A stretch of 64,000 nucleotides of DNA from Geitlerinema sp. BBD 1991-9 (GTDB lineage Bacteria > Cyanobacteriota > Cyanobacteriia > Cyanobacteriales > Geitlerinemataceae). Location of the stretch: assembly GCA_001657325.1 (NCBI GenBank), contig LWRO01000019.1, forward strand, positions 1 through 64,000. Reading direction: 5' to 3'. The notes beneath the pieces were generated by a model. That model was given only the letters and a program-made list of their open reading frames with translations. It ran no database searches and had not been told where the DNA came from. This document shows positions 27,524 to 38,301 of this stretch, in pieces. Both the position numbers and the translations under genes were made by a program. Within the stretch, counting starts at the first letter, position 1. Each line of letters starts with the position of its first letter.

Positions 27524-30500
27524 AGGCACGACTGTTGCGCGTTTTCCCCCTCAATCGCTTCCCCGTTCGCCTGTCGTGCGCGCTCCAAAGCATCGAGGGT
27601 TCGTTGGTATTGTGCCTTGACGCGATCGAACAGAGGTTGGGCTTCCTCAATTTCTCCCATCCTTCCCATCCCCTCGAGTTGTTTGCTCAAATCGGACAGC
27701 GGTAACGCTCCTAAAGCTGCACTCGTCGATTTCAAAGAGTGAGCGGCTTCTTTCAACGCCTCTGGATCTTCGGCTGCCACAGCTGCGCCAATGCGATCGA
27801 GCAATTTCGGCGCTTCCTCGCAATACAACTCGATCAGCTCTTCCAACGCATCGATTTCCCGCAAATCGTTCAAGGTTTTCTCGTTCAACGGCACGACTGA
27901 AACTTCGGGATGAGCGGGGAGGATTTCGGGAGTCTCTCCATTGGCAAATTCCGATAAATCTAAATGCCGTGCGACCGGACAGCGGCCGAGGGCTTTGACC
28001 AGTTCCCCGACCCGAATCGGCTTGCTGATGTAATCGTCCATCCCCGCTCGGATACATTCTTCTCGATCGCCCTGCATGGCATTCGCCGTCACCGCAATCA
28101 AATACGGTCGCCGTTCTGCCGACCACTTCCGACAAATATGGCGTGCCGACTCCAAGCCATCCATCACGGGCATCTGCACGTCCATTAGTACCATGTCATA
28201 ATGCTGCCGGTGTAGCGCATCGAGAACTTCCAACCCGTTGCTGACCACGTCAGCGCGGTATCCCATGCGAGCCAGTGTTTGCGTCGCCACCTTCTGATTG
28301 ACCGCATTGTCTTCCGCCACTAAAATCCTCAGCGGTAGTCGCTCTGCGAGATGAACGTCCAACTTGGGTGTATCTGTATATTCCCGAGAGATCGGTCGCC
28401 CGCTCAACACGCTCGCCAGCACGTCGTACAGTTGCGACTGTTTGATCGGTTTGTGGAGGTACGCCGCGAGATCGACATCAATATCTTTGATGTCTGTTCC
28501 CATTGAGGTCAACATCACCAAGGGTAAATGCCGTCCTACCTCCTGCTGTCGGATGGCCCGAGCCAACGTCAAACCGTCGAAATTCGGCATTTGCATATCC
28601 AGAACGGCTAAGTCGAACGGTAATTCCGACTGTAGCGAGGCCAACGCAGCTTCTGCATCGGCTACGGCCAACGTTTCCATGTCCCACCCCCGAGCGGCCA
28701 AGGTGAGAATTTTTCGGTTGGTGGCGTTGTCGTCCACGATCAACAGTCGCTTGTTGCAGAGTTCTACGTCATAGGTTTGAGGCGCTCCGGTGGGAGGAGG
28801 AGGGGCTTCTCGAGCGAGAGCAGTGAAGTAGAAGATCGATCCGTGGGTTTGGGCTGAGGTTTGCAGCTCGAAGTCCTCTGGGGGATCGCCCGTCAGCGCT
28901 CCCATACTTTCCACCCACATTCGACCGCCCATCATCTCGGCCAGGCGTTTGCTGATGGCCAGGCCCAAACCCGTACCGCCGTACTGGCGCGTGGTGGAGG
29001 AATCGATTTGCGTGAACGATCGAAACAGACGGTGCATTCGATCGGCGGGAATGCCAATCCCCGTATCGCTGACAGCAAACTGAACGATATAGAACGGCAA
29101 CTCGGCGGCTCGATCGTCTTCCGTTTCCTCTTCTCCATCTTTTGAAACGGGTTTCGCCGCGACAGAGACCACCACTTCCCCCGTGTCCGTAAACTTCACG
29201 GCGTTACTGAGCAAATTAACCAAAATTTGTCGCACACGGGTGATGTCCCCGAAAATCGTATCCGGCGTGTTTTCAGACATCAAATATGCCAGTTCCAAGC
29301 CTTTACCCGCTGCTTTCGAGGCCAGCAAGTCTAGCGATTGTTCGACACAACCTCGCAAGTCAAAGGGATGCTGCTCCAATTCCAACTTGCCCGACTCGAT
29401 CTTCGAAAAGTCTAGAATGTCGTTGATAATGGTCAGCAAGGCATCGCCACTGCTACGAATTGTTTCGACGAAATCTCGCTGCTCCGGTGTAAGGGGCGTA
29501 TCGAGCAACAGTCCTGTCATGCCGATCACCGCATTCATGGGGGTGCGAATCTCGTGACTCATGGTCGCCAGAAATTCGCTTTTGGCCTGAGTGGCGGCGA
29601 GGGCGCGGTCTCGGGTGCAGGCGAGATCGGCTGCCGTTTGCTGGCGTTCGATTTCGCCACCAATCCACTGAGCCATGAGTTTGAGGATTTCTCGATCGAC
29701 GGGTTTAAAGGGATCGTGTAAAGGGGTACGACTCGAGAAACTCAACGTCCCGTAGACTTCACCGGCCACCGTGACGGGGGTACCGATGTAAGCTTGAATC
29801 CGAAACGGCCCGTACTTCGGCGGTACGTTCGTCCCGTACATGAGCAGAAACTCGAAATACAGGGGATCGCGAGCCTCGATCGTGCGGTAACAATAAGTAT
29901 CCTCAACCTCGAATACGTCTCCCGAACGAATTGCACCATCGGGCGCTTGCGCTTCGATGACTTCATATCGATCTCCTTCAATGTGGGCGAGGATACCGAT
30001 TTCCATGCCGAACCGTTTGCGTCCCAATTCCAACAATCCCTGCAACCGATGCTCGAAGTCGAGCTTGCGGGAGGACGTAACCTTGTAAATCTCGCGAATC
30101 GAAGCCTCGCTCTCGCGCAAATCCTCCTCCGCCAGCTTGCGCTCGGTGATGTCCCGTGAGACGGTGACGATCTCGCGAACGTCTTTCGTCCCGGAACGAC
30201 CGACTGCGCGGATGGTGGTTTCAAACCACACGTAATGCCCGTCTTTGTGTCGGATGCGATAACCAATCGTCAGGGCAGCCCTCGACAAGATCGCTTCTTG
30301 AGTCGATTCGAGAAAACTGTCAAAATCATCGGGATGAACGAGCGATCGAAGATTGACGTTCGTCAGTTCTTCTGGTTTGTACCCGAGCAGCAGTTCGCAG
30401 GCAGGGGATGCATAGAGAAACGTTCCGTTGGGTTGTTGGCGGGCGATCAAGTCTGTGGAGTTTTCCGCCATCAACCGATAGCGTTCTTCTGTTTCTTGGC

Positions 30501-31626
30501 GTTCCGATTGCGATCGACCCAAGGCGTCGAGCATGGTGTTGATGGTATCGGCTAGGTTGGCCAGCTCGTCTTGTCCGGGGACTTCGAGGCGCATCGACAA
30601 GTCCCCTCGATCGCCGACGCGACTGACCATTTCTGTTAGCTTCGCTACGGGCGACAGGACGAGTTTCTCGACCAGGAGCAGTGTCAAGATGCTAAAGGCT
30701 AAGCCCACACCCAACAGCGATAGCGTAAAGTATCTCAAACTGCTACGGCCTTGTTGGTAAATAATGCGGGGTAAGTCAACTCGTAACAGAGAAACCGGCT
30801 GTCCGTAAACGTCGGCGAGGAGCGTGTATCCGGAGATCTGCTCTTCTGTACTCAGCGTCAGGTAAGACTCGGCGCCGAGGATCTCGTTGGAGAACTCGAC
30901 TGCCTCAGCGATCGAGGATTGTCCGACAGACAGCAGGGGCTGTACTTGAGTCCCGAGAGTGCTACGAGCCTGTTGCACTGCCTCGGGGACGTCGATGTCG
31001 TCGATGTCGTACAAGGAGATCGAGAGTTGGGTGAGATCGCGCAGAGTCTGGATTTCGTTGCCGTTGAAACGTCGCCCGACGATAAGGGTACCCCGGCACG
31101 GACCGGCGGCCGTACTGGTGACGATCGGCCGGGCCGCGATGGCAAAGGTTTGACCGTTGAGGGGGAGTAAACCACTCAGATGGTCTTCGGGAGAATGCTG
31201 GAAGAGAGGACTCGAGGGGGTAAGATGTTGCGAAAGGTCTTCCGGTAGCGGTACGACCGTTTGTTGCTCTCGATCGAACCCTTTACCGAAGCGAACCCGA
31301 CCCGCTCGATCGACAAGCACCATGAAATTGAGGTTGAGATAAGAAAATGTCGAGTCGAGGAGGTTCGATCGCACGAACTCGCCATTGCCCGTTATCATAA
31401 ACTCGTAGGTATCGTCCCATTCGGCATAATCTCGAGCTATTGTGTTCAAGCCCCTCACTTCAGCGGCGATCGCACCGAGGGCGTGGGATACGTCTTGGCG
31501 AACGTAACGTTCTTCGAGTCGATTGAAATCGCGTAAGAGGATGAACGAAGATGTGGCATATAGAACGAGGTTCAGTGCCACTAGCGCTGCACCGACGATG
31601 AGTAAGGTTTTACGACGTAATTTCAT
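27520..31626 (-). CDS. Hybrid sensor histidine kinase with CHASE4, PAS, GAF, two receivers and HPt
   Basis: 1368 aa. Order: transmembrane 8-31; extracytoplasmic CHASE4-like sensor about 55-285; transmembrane 297-320; HAMP 320-372; PAS 380-498; GAF 515-662; HisKA with SHEIRTP (H691); HATPase with [18 protein letters not shown] and [12 protein letters not shown]; receiver 1 (960-1075, phospho-acceptor D1010); receiver 2 (1099-1210, D1149); HPt about 1255-1350 with AHSLKS (H1296). All phosphotransfer residues are present, so a full His-Asp-His relay can run within one chain. No output regulator is adjacent, so its target is unknown. It stands alone, divergent from the VWA gene. Confidence 0.95.
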   Translation of the reverse strand: MKLRRKTLLIVGAALVALNLVLYATSSFILLRDFNRLEERYVRQDVSHALGAIAAEVRGLNTIARDYAEWDDTYEFMITGNGEFVRSNLLDSTFSYLNLNFMVLVDRAGRVRFGKGFDREQQTVVPLPEDLSQHLTPSSPLFQHSPEDHLSGLLPLNGQTFAIAARPIVTSTAAGPCRGTLIVGRRFNGNEIQTLRDLTQLSISLYDIDDIDVPEAVQQARSTLGTQVQPLLSVGQSSIAEAVEFSNEILGAESYLTLSTEEQISGYTLLADVYGQPVSLLRVDLPRIIYQQGRSSLRYFTLSLLGVGLAFSILTLLLVEKLVLSPVAKLTEMVSRVGDRGDLSMRLEVPGQDELANLADTINTMLDALGRSQSERQETEERYRLMAENSTDLIARQQPNGTFLYASPACELLLGYKPEELTNVNLRSLVHPDDFDSFLESTQEAILSRAALTIGYRIRHKDGHYVWFETTIRAVGRSGTKDVREIVTVSRDITERKLAEEDLRESEASIREIYKVTSSRKLDFEHRLQGLLELGRKRFGMEIGILAHIEGDRYEVIEAQAPDGAIRSGDVFEVEDTYCYRTIEARDPLYFEFLLMYGTNVPPKYGPFRIQAYIGTPVTVAGEVYGTLSFSSRTPLHDPFKPVDREILKLMAQWIGGEIERQQTAADLACTRDRALAATQAKSEFLATMSHEIRTPMNAVIGMTGLLLDTPLTPEQRDFVETIRSSGDALLTIINDILDFSKIESGKLELEQHPFDLRGCVEQSLDLLASKAAGKGLELAYLMSENTPDTIFGDITRVRQILVNLLSNAVKFTDTGEVVVSVAAKPVSKDGEEETEDDRAAELPFYIVQFAVSDTGIGIPADRMHRLFRSFTQIDSSTTRQYGGTGLGLAISKRLAEMMGGRMWVESMGALTGDPPEDFELQTSAQTHGSIFYFTALAREAPPPPTGAPQTYDVELCNKRLLIVDDNATNRKILTLAARGWDMETLAVADAEAALASLQSELPFDLAVLDMQMPNFDGLTLARAIRQQEVGRHLPLVMLTSMGTDIKDIDVDLAAYLHKPIKQSQLYDVLASVLSGRPISREYTDTPKLDVHLAERLPLRILVAEDNAVNQKVATQTLARMGYRADVVSNGLEVLDALHRQHYDMVLMDVQMPVMDGLESARHICRKWSAERRPYLIAVTANAMQGDREECIRAGMDDYISKPIRVGELVKALGRCPVARHLDLSEFANGETPEILPAHPEVSVVPLNEKTLNDLREIDALEELIELYCEEAPKLLDRIGAAVAAEDPEALKEAAHSLKSTSAALGALPLSDLSKQLEGMGRMGEIEEAQPLFDRVKAQYQRTLDALERARQANGEAIEGENAQQSCL

Positions 31627-31860
31627 GCCGGGGTGGAAGAGGACGACCAGTCTGGGTTAGTTAACGGGATGCACCAATGGGATTCGCGACCTGTCTCGTA
31701 TCGAGATGTACCTACTGCCTAAATTTTATTAAAGTTCGTTTGTCCTAGGGATTGGAATTAATACGTAAATTCATACGTAATCTTGCACGCGCGCGATTCT
31801 CGTTCTGAGAGGTTACGCGAATGCTTCCGGGTTAAGACAGTTTTTTAGATTTTGTTTGGC

Positions 31861-33006
31861 ATGGCTAACGCAGACTCCCAATCTTGGCGGCGCTGGCGGC
31901 TCGTTCTCGGTGGAGACACAGCTGGTGAATTCGCAACAGAGGCTCCCCTCGAAGGGATCGAGATCGAACTCGATCGAGTGCTTTCAGCGCTTTACGATTC
32001 CGAACGTCGCGGGGGGCTAGGAAGTTCCTCGCCCCACATAGCTCGATGGCTTGGTGACATCCGATCCTATTTTCCCCGTTCTGTAGTCCAAGTGATGCAG
32101 CGAGATGCGCTAGAGCGTCTGAATTTACAGCAAATGCTTTTAGAACCAGAGCTGCTCGAAACTGTCGAACCCGACGTTAAACTCGCGGCCGATCTGATCG
32201 CGTTAAAAGAGGTCATGCCATCGGAAACCCGCGAAACGTCCCGACAAATCGTTCGTCGCGTGGTCGAAGACTTGGAGCGCCGCCTGATCCATCCCACCCG
32301 CCAAGCGGTTGTGGGGAGCCTCCACCGCGCCGATCGGAACCACCGTCCCCGACATTCGGAAATTGATTGGCCTCGCACGATTCGCGCCAATTTGAAGCAC
32401 TATCAGCCAGCATACCGCACCGTCGTTCCCGACACGCTGATCGGCTGCGGTCGCAAACGGTCTTCGTTGCGAGATATCGTGCTGTGTATCGACCAAAGTG
32501 GCTCGATGGCCACTTCAGTCGTCTATGCCGGTCTTTTCGGGTCAGTTCTGGCCTCTCTCACAGCGATCGAGACTCGTCTGGTGGCGTTCGACACATCGGT
32601 CGTGGATTTGACCGAAGCGCTCGACGATCCGGTTGAGGTCTTGTTTGGAATGCAGTTGGGTGGGGGGACGGATCTTCGACAGGCGTTAGCCTATTGTCAG
32701 ACGCAAATTCACCGCCCCCTCGATACAATTTTCGTGTTAATCAGCGATTTGTTTGAAGGCGGCGATGAGGAAGAATTTCTGAAACGGGTTGAAGAACTCG
32801 TCGGTGCGGGGGTTCAGTTTGTGGCGTTGTTGGCATTGAGCGATGAGGGCGCACCGGCATTTTCTCAATCTAATGCAGAGCGCTTGGCCGCTTTGGGCGT
32901 TCCGAGTTTTGCCTGTACGCCCGAACTGTTTCCCGAGCTGATGGCCGCTGCGATCGAACGGCGGGATTTGACACAGTGGATGGCGACACATCTGGAAATG
33001 AAATAA
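31861..33006 (+). CDS. VWA-domain (CoxE-like) protein, unaccompanied
   Basis: 381 aa from the ATG at 31861 (a TTG three codons earlier is also in frame). Residues 1-195 are an alpha-helical region with many Arg; residues about 203-370 are a von Willebrand A domain with an intact metal-ion site DQSGSMATS (D211, S213, S215), GGGTDLRQ and LISDLFEGG. Such proteins normally work with a MoxR-type AAA+ ATPase, as in metal-insertion or ternary MoxR-VWA-SWIM systems, but no MoxR gene lies nearby. It is flanked by an unrelated kinase and a HlyD adaptor. Confidence 0.85.
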   Translation: MANADSQSWRRWRLVLGGDTAGEFATEAPLEGIEIELDRVLSALYDSERRGGLGSSSPHIARWLGDIRSYFPRSVVQVMQRDALERLNLQQMLLEPELLETVEPDVKLAADLIALKEVMPSETRETSRQIVRRVVEDLERRLIHPTRQAVVGSLHRADRNHRPRHSEIDWPRTIRANLKHYQPAYRTVVPDTLIGCGRKRSSLRDIVLCIDQSGSMATSVVYAGLFGSVLASLTAIETRLVAFDTSVVDLTEALDDPVEVLFGMQLGGGTDLRQALAYCQTQIHRPLDTIFVLISDLFEGGDEEEFLKRVEELVGAGVQFVALLALSDEGAPAFSQSNAERLAALGVPSFACTPELFPELMAAAIERRDLTQWMATHLEMK

Positions 33007-33186
33007 GGTCAGTTGTTCGCAGGTTAGAGATCTTCGCGACGGTCGACTGTTTGTTTCGATCGAAGTGTCTACAAACCCGAGCGATTGCCAGGGATTCGAT
33101 GGCATAGACGCACGCTTGCCGTACCCGGACTGCTCGCGATCTCGCGCTCGTCTGACGATCTCTTTGTCGATCTTGCCTCTTGCTCT

Positions 33187-34722
33187 CTAATTTTCTTCTA
33201 AAATTTCGCTGAGTTTCTGTCCCTTGGGGAGTTCGATAAAGACGAGATCGCCAACAGCTAAGCCGTCGAGAATTTGAATTCGATCGTCGATTGTCGCTCC
33301 GATGGTAACTGACTGGAAGGTGGCACGATTGTTGTTGTCGGGAACGAGTACGCCGGGTTCTCCATCGCGGGTGACAATGGCAACGGTCGGTAAAACGAGG
33401 GCGTCCGACAATCGATTTCCGAGAAATGTTAAATCGACATTCATGCCCGATCGAAGTTTTTCCTCTCCCGTCACGATGTCTAAGCGGACTTGAAACAACG
33501 TCACGTTTTGTTCTTCTACGGCTTCCGGCGCGATGAGTTTCACCTGTCCTTCAAAGACTTCGTCGGGATAAGCGTCGGCGACGATTTCGACCCGCTGTCC
33601 CGGTTGGATTTGACTGATATCGGCTTCTGGAACTTTTGCGAGAACTTCTAAACCTTTGGCGAGGGCAACGACTGAAGTCGAGGTCGCCGAGCTAACATCA
33701 GAGGCAGAGGTTGCAGGTGTCACGAAGGCACCGGGATCGGCGTATCGTTGGACGACGATCCCGGAAAAGGGCGCGCGTACGCGGGTATCTTCGAGTTGAA
33801 CTTCGTAATACCGCACTTGAGCTTCCGCTTCCATCACGTCGGCTTGCGCCTGGGCGATATCTTCGTATCGGGTGCCGTTGAGTAATTCGTCTAGCTGACT
33901 GCGAGCTTCAGCCAATTGCGCTCTCGCAGTGGCGACATCGGCTTCGGCTCGATCGATCTCTTCAATTCGCGCCCCGTTGAGCAGGCGTTCCCAACGGCGG
34001 CGGGCTTCGTCCACGGCAGCGCGAGTTTGGTCTAGGGCAGCGCGAGCGCGACGTTCTTCGTCCTCAGCTCGATCGAGATCCTGGCGGGAAATCGCACCAT
34101 CTCTATAAAGTCCTTGATTGCGGCGCACGTCTTCTCGGGCTAGGCTCAACCGCGACTGTACCTCGAGAACGGCGGCTTCGGCTCGTTCGACAGCGGCTTC
34201 GGCTTCGGCGAGATCCTCACTTCGACTTCCCGCGCGGAGTTCGGCGAGGAAGGCCTCTGCTCGGTTCAAATTTGCCTGAGCTTGTCTGACGCCAGAACGC
34301 GCTCGATCGATTTCTTCCGGACGCGCTCCGTTTTCGAGTTCGGTCAGATTTGCCCGCGTTCGATCGAGTCTCGCCTGAGCTTGTGCGAGTTGAGCGGAAA
34401 TTTCCTCGCTTTCCATCTGTGCGACGACATCGTTTTGAGTCACTCGATCGCCCTGTTCGACAAACAATTGTTCGAGCCGGCCTTGGGTTTTTGGGCTGAG
34501 GTTGACGCGCTGTACGGGCTGCACTTTTCCCGTCGCTTCAATCCGCACCGTTACGTCTGCGGCTTCGACGGCTACGGTGAGATCTTGAATATCGCTCGAC
34601 TCAGAGACTGCGCCGGGTTTGGTAACAACGATCGCCGTTGCGGTTCCCAAAACCCCAGCCGTGACGAGTCCTACGATCCAGGGCGTGAAGTTTTTGATTT
34701 TTCCAACAATTGGAAGCTGCAT
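33187..34722 (-). CDS. HlyD/membrane-fusion-protein family periplasmic adaptor
   Basis: 511 aa. A single membrane anchor (about 13-33) precedes a split biotinyl-lipoyl domain (about 58-105 and 312-335), an unusually long helical hairpin (about 105-310) and beta-barrel and membrane-proximal domains to the C-terminus. The hairpin contains four copies of a short turn motif: NGARPEEI (131), AGSRSEDL (164), NGARIEEI (249), NGTRYEDI (282), suggesting internal duplication. Adaptors link inner-membrane pumps (ABC or RND) to an outer-membrane channel. No pump gene is adjacent, so the partner must be encoded elsewhere. Confidence 0.9.
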   Translation of the reverse strand: MQLPIVGKIKNFTPWIVGLVTAGVLGTATAIVVTKPGAVSESSDIQDLTVAVEAADVTVRIEATGKVQPVQRVNLSPKTQGRLEQLFVEQGDRVTQNDVVAQMESEEISAQLAQAQARLDRTRANLTELENGARPEEIDRARSGVRQAQANLNRAEAFLAELRAGSRSEDLAEAEAAVERAEAAVLEVQSRLSLAREDVRRNQGLYRDGAISRQDLDRAEDEERRARAALDQTRAAVDEARRRWERLLNGARIEEIDRAEADVATARAQLAEARSQLDELLNGTRYEDIAQAQADVMEAEAQVRYYEVQLEDTRVRAPFSGIVVQRYADPGAFVTPATSASDVSSATSTSVVALAKGLEVLAKVPEADISQIQPGQRVEIVADAYPDEVFEGQVKLIAPEAVEEQNVTLFQVRLDIVTGEEKLRSGMNVDLTFLGNRLSDALVLPTVAIVTRDGEPGVLVPDNNNRATFQSVTIGATIDDRIQILDGLAVGDLVFIELPKGQKLSEILEEN

Positions 34723-35343
34723 AAACGCACCGGAGAACGGTAAATCGAGGGAAAATTTTAAGGTTTTATCGACCTAGTCAATTCTCGGATCTGACAGCAA
34801 TCGATCGATAAATTTAGCCCGGGGAGTCGATCGCTTTGTGACAGTTTTTGAATTGGCATCTCAGTTGGGATTTCGAGTCAGGGTCGCCACTCGAGCGTCC
34901 TTCCATCATCCTATGTTAGCGAAGATGCCGTACTCGTGGAGCGGCTTAGGGCGGCTGAAACAGTCGGTTTCCCGAACCGATCCCGAACCGCTTGCAAGTT
35001 CGATTGAGATAGGCTTTCCAACGGTCTAAATTTTCACAATATCGCAAGAATCACGGACTTAAAACCCTGATTTCCCAGATATTTCAGATGCAATTTTTCT
35101 GCAAAAGTCGATCGATCTAACGCTTTTTTTAGAACCTTCAGTCAAAAAAATGACAACATTAAGTCCTAGCTCAATTCTCTCGATCGATCTCAAATCTCAA
35201 ACTCGCATCGACTCGAGGTGCGGCGTGTTGCGCTTCGTTACAACCCAACCGCGAACCTGGTAGAAGGCGAACCGAACTTGGTAGCATCTTAAGAATCGTG
35301 TAACCAAGGTCACTTCCCCATCTCGGGATCGCACCGAAAATCA
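34723..35343. other. Intergenic region, no convincing feature
   Basis: About 620 bases upstream of two divergent genes. Short open frames have no family likeness and poor start sites. A few T/A tracts (around 35125-35150) and CGATCG palindromes are present. It should contain the promoters of the adaptor and hydrolase genes. Confidence 0.4.
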
Positions 35344-36936
35344 ATGGAGCTTGAATGTCTACCCTATGGTGTCGGTCATAACAGCGAAGGCCTGTGCTTG
35401 TGGGTGCGTATCGGCCCTCATCGCATTCTCCTCGATTGCGGTTTGGAGGATTTATCCGGATTAATTGCCGAAGGCTCCCATCTTCACGTTGCTGACTGCA
35501 TCATCTGTTCCCACGCCCACGACGATCACGCCCGGGGATTGCCTGCTCTCCATCGACTGGCTCCACAATTACCGGTTTACGCCAGCGAAGTGACGGCTCG
35601 GTTACTCTCTCTGAATTGGCCCGATGATGCCGATACACCCAATTTTTGTCAGGGTTTACCGTGGCGGACGCCTGTAGAAATTGAGGACGATCTTTGGGTC
35701 GAACTGTTTCCTGCGGGACACCTGCCTGGGGCTTCTGTAACCCGCTTGACCTATCACGGTTCCGATCGAACCTATTCGGTGGTTTATACGGGGGACTTTC
35801 TTCTGTCCAACACTCGACTGGTAGACGGTTTACCTCTCGAGGAACTGCGTGGATGGAATCCCGACGTGTTGATCGTCGAAGGGAGTTACGGTACGGCTCG
35901 CTATCCTCGGCGGCGCAGTCAGGAGAATCAACTGGCCGAGCGCATCGCTCGAGCGCTCTCTAGCGGATACGCAATTCTCATGCTCGTCCCGACCCTGGGA
36001 TTGGGACAAGAATTGTTAATGTTACTTCGATCGCACCACCACTTTACTGGACGCGAGATCGACATTTGGGTTGGCGGTACAGTGGCAGATGGGTGCGATG
36101 CTTATCTCAACATCTTGCCTCATCTGCCGACAGCGGCTCAAAATTTTGCCCGTCACCAACCGCTCTTTTGGGACGATCGCATTCGTCCCCATACGAGACG
36201 ACTCACTGCGGAAGATCGACTGTCTCACCCCTGTATCGTCCTCACCGATCTCGACGCCGATTTACACCAGTACTGTCGCGAGAGCGAACAGAAGTGGCTC
36301 GTTTTACGCCCGTTAAAACCGGGTTATCCCGTTCCCGATAGTGACATTGAAGAGTTATCTCACGTGCGCGTCGAAACTTATTTACTCAGCGAACACTGCG
36401 ATCGATCGGGAACGACTCAACTGATCCACAACCTCCGTCCCCAACACGTCGTTTTCGTTCACGGTTCCCCCAACTATCTCGCCGATCTGATTAACCTCGA
36501 AGAACTGCGAAACCGCTACCAACTGCACTATCCCGCTGCGGGAAAACTCGTCGAACTGCCCCTGCGCGAAAAGCATTCGCAACCCGACTTTGCCGATGCA
36601 ATTTATGAAGGTGAACTCACCGAACATCAAAACTGTGTAACCGTAACGTTACCGATCTCGATCGCTCGCGATTCCCGATGGCAAATCCTTGCCGATACCG
36701 GAATTGTCGAAACGCACTGGCAAGGAGACGAGCTAGTGTTGCGCGGTGTGCCTCAACGGGAACTCCTCGGACGCGATCGATTTGTCCCACCCGATACTGC
36801 CTGTTGTGCGAACTGTCGCTACTATCGCGGACAACAGTGCTTGAATGCCGATTCGCCCCTACACGGGTTGAAAGTCACGCCCGACGGTATCTGTCCGGTT
36901 TTCGAGGCAGAAGACGACGAGGGCGTGACGAGATGA
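35344..36936 (+). CDS. Metallo-beta-lactamase/beta-CASP-like hydrolase with C-terminal cysteine motif
   Basis: 530 aa. The metallo-beta-lactamase core has SHAHDDH (H57, H59, D61, H62), a later FPAGHLPGA histidine and YTGDFLLS aspartate, and the chain continues through a beta-CASP-like insert (VLIVEGSYGTARYPRR, then a helicase-like strand layout) back to HVVFVHGSPNYL. This is the layout of RNase J/CPSF-type nucleases, though it is short and divergent. The C-terminal 50 residues add a cluster CCANCRYYRGQQC...GICPVFE that may hold zinc or an Fe-S cluster. RNA cleavage is plausible but not shown. It is 126 nt upstream of murG. Confidence 0.8.
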   Translation: MELECLPYGVGHNSEGLCLWVRIGPHRILLDCGLEDLSGLIAEGSHLHVADCIICSHAHDDHARGLPALHRLAPQLPVYASEVTARLLSLNWPDDADTPNFCQGLPWRTPVEIEDDLWVELFPAGHLPGASVTRLTYHGSDRTYSVVYTGDFLLSNTRLVDGLPLEELRGWNPDVLIVEGSYGTARYPRRRSQENQLAERIARALSSGYAILMLVPTLGLGQELLMLLRSHHHFTGREIDIWVGGTVADGCDAYLNILPHLPTAAQNFARHQPLFWDDRIRPHTRRLTAEDRLSHPCIVLTDLDADLHQYCRESEQKWLVLRPLKPGYPVPDSDIEELSHVRVETYLLSEHCDRSGTTQLIHNLRPQHVVFVHGSPNYLADLINLEELRNRYQLHYPAAGKLVELPLREKHSQPDFADAIYEGELTEHQNCVTVTLPISIARDSRWQILADTGIVETHWQGDELVLRGVPQRELLGRDRFVPPDTACCANCRYYRGQQCLNADSPLHGLKVTPDGICPVFEAEDDEGVTR

Positions 36937-37062
36937 CCCGACGATCGAATCCTCTGACATAGCCTCCTCTCCTTATCTCCCGACCGCCTCCTCTCCTCAT
37001 CTGCCCGACGTGGTAGCTTAGATAGCAGAATATGCGTCTCATTGGTTGTGGAACATTCTGAA

Positions 37063-38154
37063 ATGGCTGCTCAACGCCTGCTTGTCGCCGCTAGTGGAAC
37101 TGGAGGACACGTCTTCCCCGCCTTGGCGACGGCGGCGTGCCTGCCAGACTATCAGATCGAATGGTTGGGCGTACCCGATCGAATGGAAACGCAACTCGTC
37201 GGCGATCGATATCCGCTTCATCTGGTTTCTGTTGAGGGGTTTCAAACGCGGTTGGGTTTGGGAACCTTCAAGGTGTTGGTTCGTTTTGTCAAAGCGATTC
37301 TCGCCTGTCGGAAATTGCTGAAGCGGGGTCAGTTCGACGGGGTTCTGACAACGGGAGGATATATCGCCGCACCAGCAATCGTTGCCGCTCGATCGTTAGG
37401 CATTCCAGTTGTTTTGCACGAGTCGAACGCCATTCCCGGTAAAGTCACGAAATGGTTTGCTCGGTGGTGTAGCGTCGTCGCCGTTGGTTTTCTCGACACG
37501 GCACGGTTGCTTCCCCAGGTGAAAACCCTGTGTGTGGGAACGCCCGTTCGTCCGGCTTTTCTCGAACCGACAACCGTCGATCTGCCGGTTCCCGAGAACG
37601 TCCCCCTCATTGCCGTGATGGGGGGAAGTCAAGGGGCTGTCGCCGTGAACCAACTCGTGCGCGAGTGTGCGCCAGCTTGGTTTGAGGCGGGGGCTTGGGT
37701 CGTACATCTGACGGGGACGAACGATCCGGATGCGAACCGTTTGCAACACCCTCAATATCTGGCTATGCCTTTTTACGATAACGTGGCGGGATTGCTACAG
37801 CGGGCGAATTTAGCCGTGAGTCGTGCGGGTTCGGGATCTTTGACGGAGTTGGCGATAACGCACACACCTGCAATTTTAATTCCGTTTCCCTACGCAGCGG
37901 AAGACCATCAGTTTTATAACGGACGTAGTTTCGTGGAAGCAGGGGCAGCGTTGATGTTTCGTCAGTCGGAAATCTCGCCGGAAGTGTTGCAAACGGAGGT
38001 TTTAGAACTACTGCGCGCTCCCGAAAAACTCGATCGAATGACACTGGCGATGAAACAGTTAGCCGTTCCCGAGAGCGCGAAACAGTTGGCTCAGCTCGTT
38101 CGAGACGTGGTCGAACCGTTGCCCGTCAACCGTCAACAATCACCGGTTATTTAA
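37063..38154 (+). CDS. murG: UDP-GlcNAc:undecaprenyl-PP-MurNAc-pentapeptide GlcNAc transferase
   Basis: Makes lipid II from lipid I on the inner face of the plasma membrane. 363 aa from the ATG of MAAQRLL (an in-frame TTG 21 nt upstream is less likely). The GT-B signatures GTGGHVFPA (12-20), LTTGGYIAAPA, LHESNAIPGK, GGSQGA and SRAGSGSLTEL with the final HQFYNG are complete. No other mur or fts gene is adjacent, so it stands outside a division cluster. Confidence 0.96.
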   Translation: MAAQRLLVAASGTGGHVFPALATAACLPDYQIEWLGVPDRMETQLVGDRYPLHLVSVEGFQTRLGLGTFKVLVRFVKAILACRKLLKRGQFDGVLTTGGYIAAPAIVAARSLGIPVVLHESNAIPGKVTKWFARWCSVVAVGFLDTARLLPQVKTLCVGTPVRPAFLEPTTVDLPVPENVPLIAVMGGSQGAVAVNQLVRECAPAWFEAGAWVVHLTGTNDPDANRLQHPQYLAMPFYDNVAGLLQRANLAVSRAGSGSLTELAITHTPAILIPFPYAAEDHQFYNGRSFVEAGAALMFRQSEISPEVLQTEVLELLRAPEKLDRMTLAMKQLAVPESAKQLAQLVRDVVEPLPVNRQQSPVI

Positions 38155-38301
38155 TGTCAGGGTGCATTTTTCGCACCAGACTCGCGAACGGTTTTCGATC
38201 GCAGCACTCGAGGTCTCCCCGATGACTCAGACATCTGGTTATTTCGTCTCTCGATCGTCGTCCACACCACCGATCCGATCGATATCTGTGATGGTTTGAA
38301 G

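Noticed and set aside
34838-35029. 63-codon open frame in the adaptor/hydrolase spacer
   Set aside because: Non-ATG start, no ribosome binding site, no likeness to a known protein.
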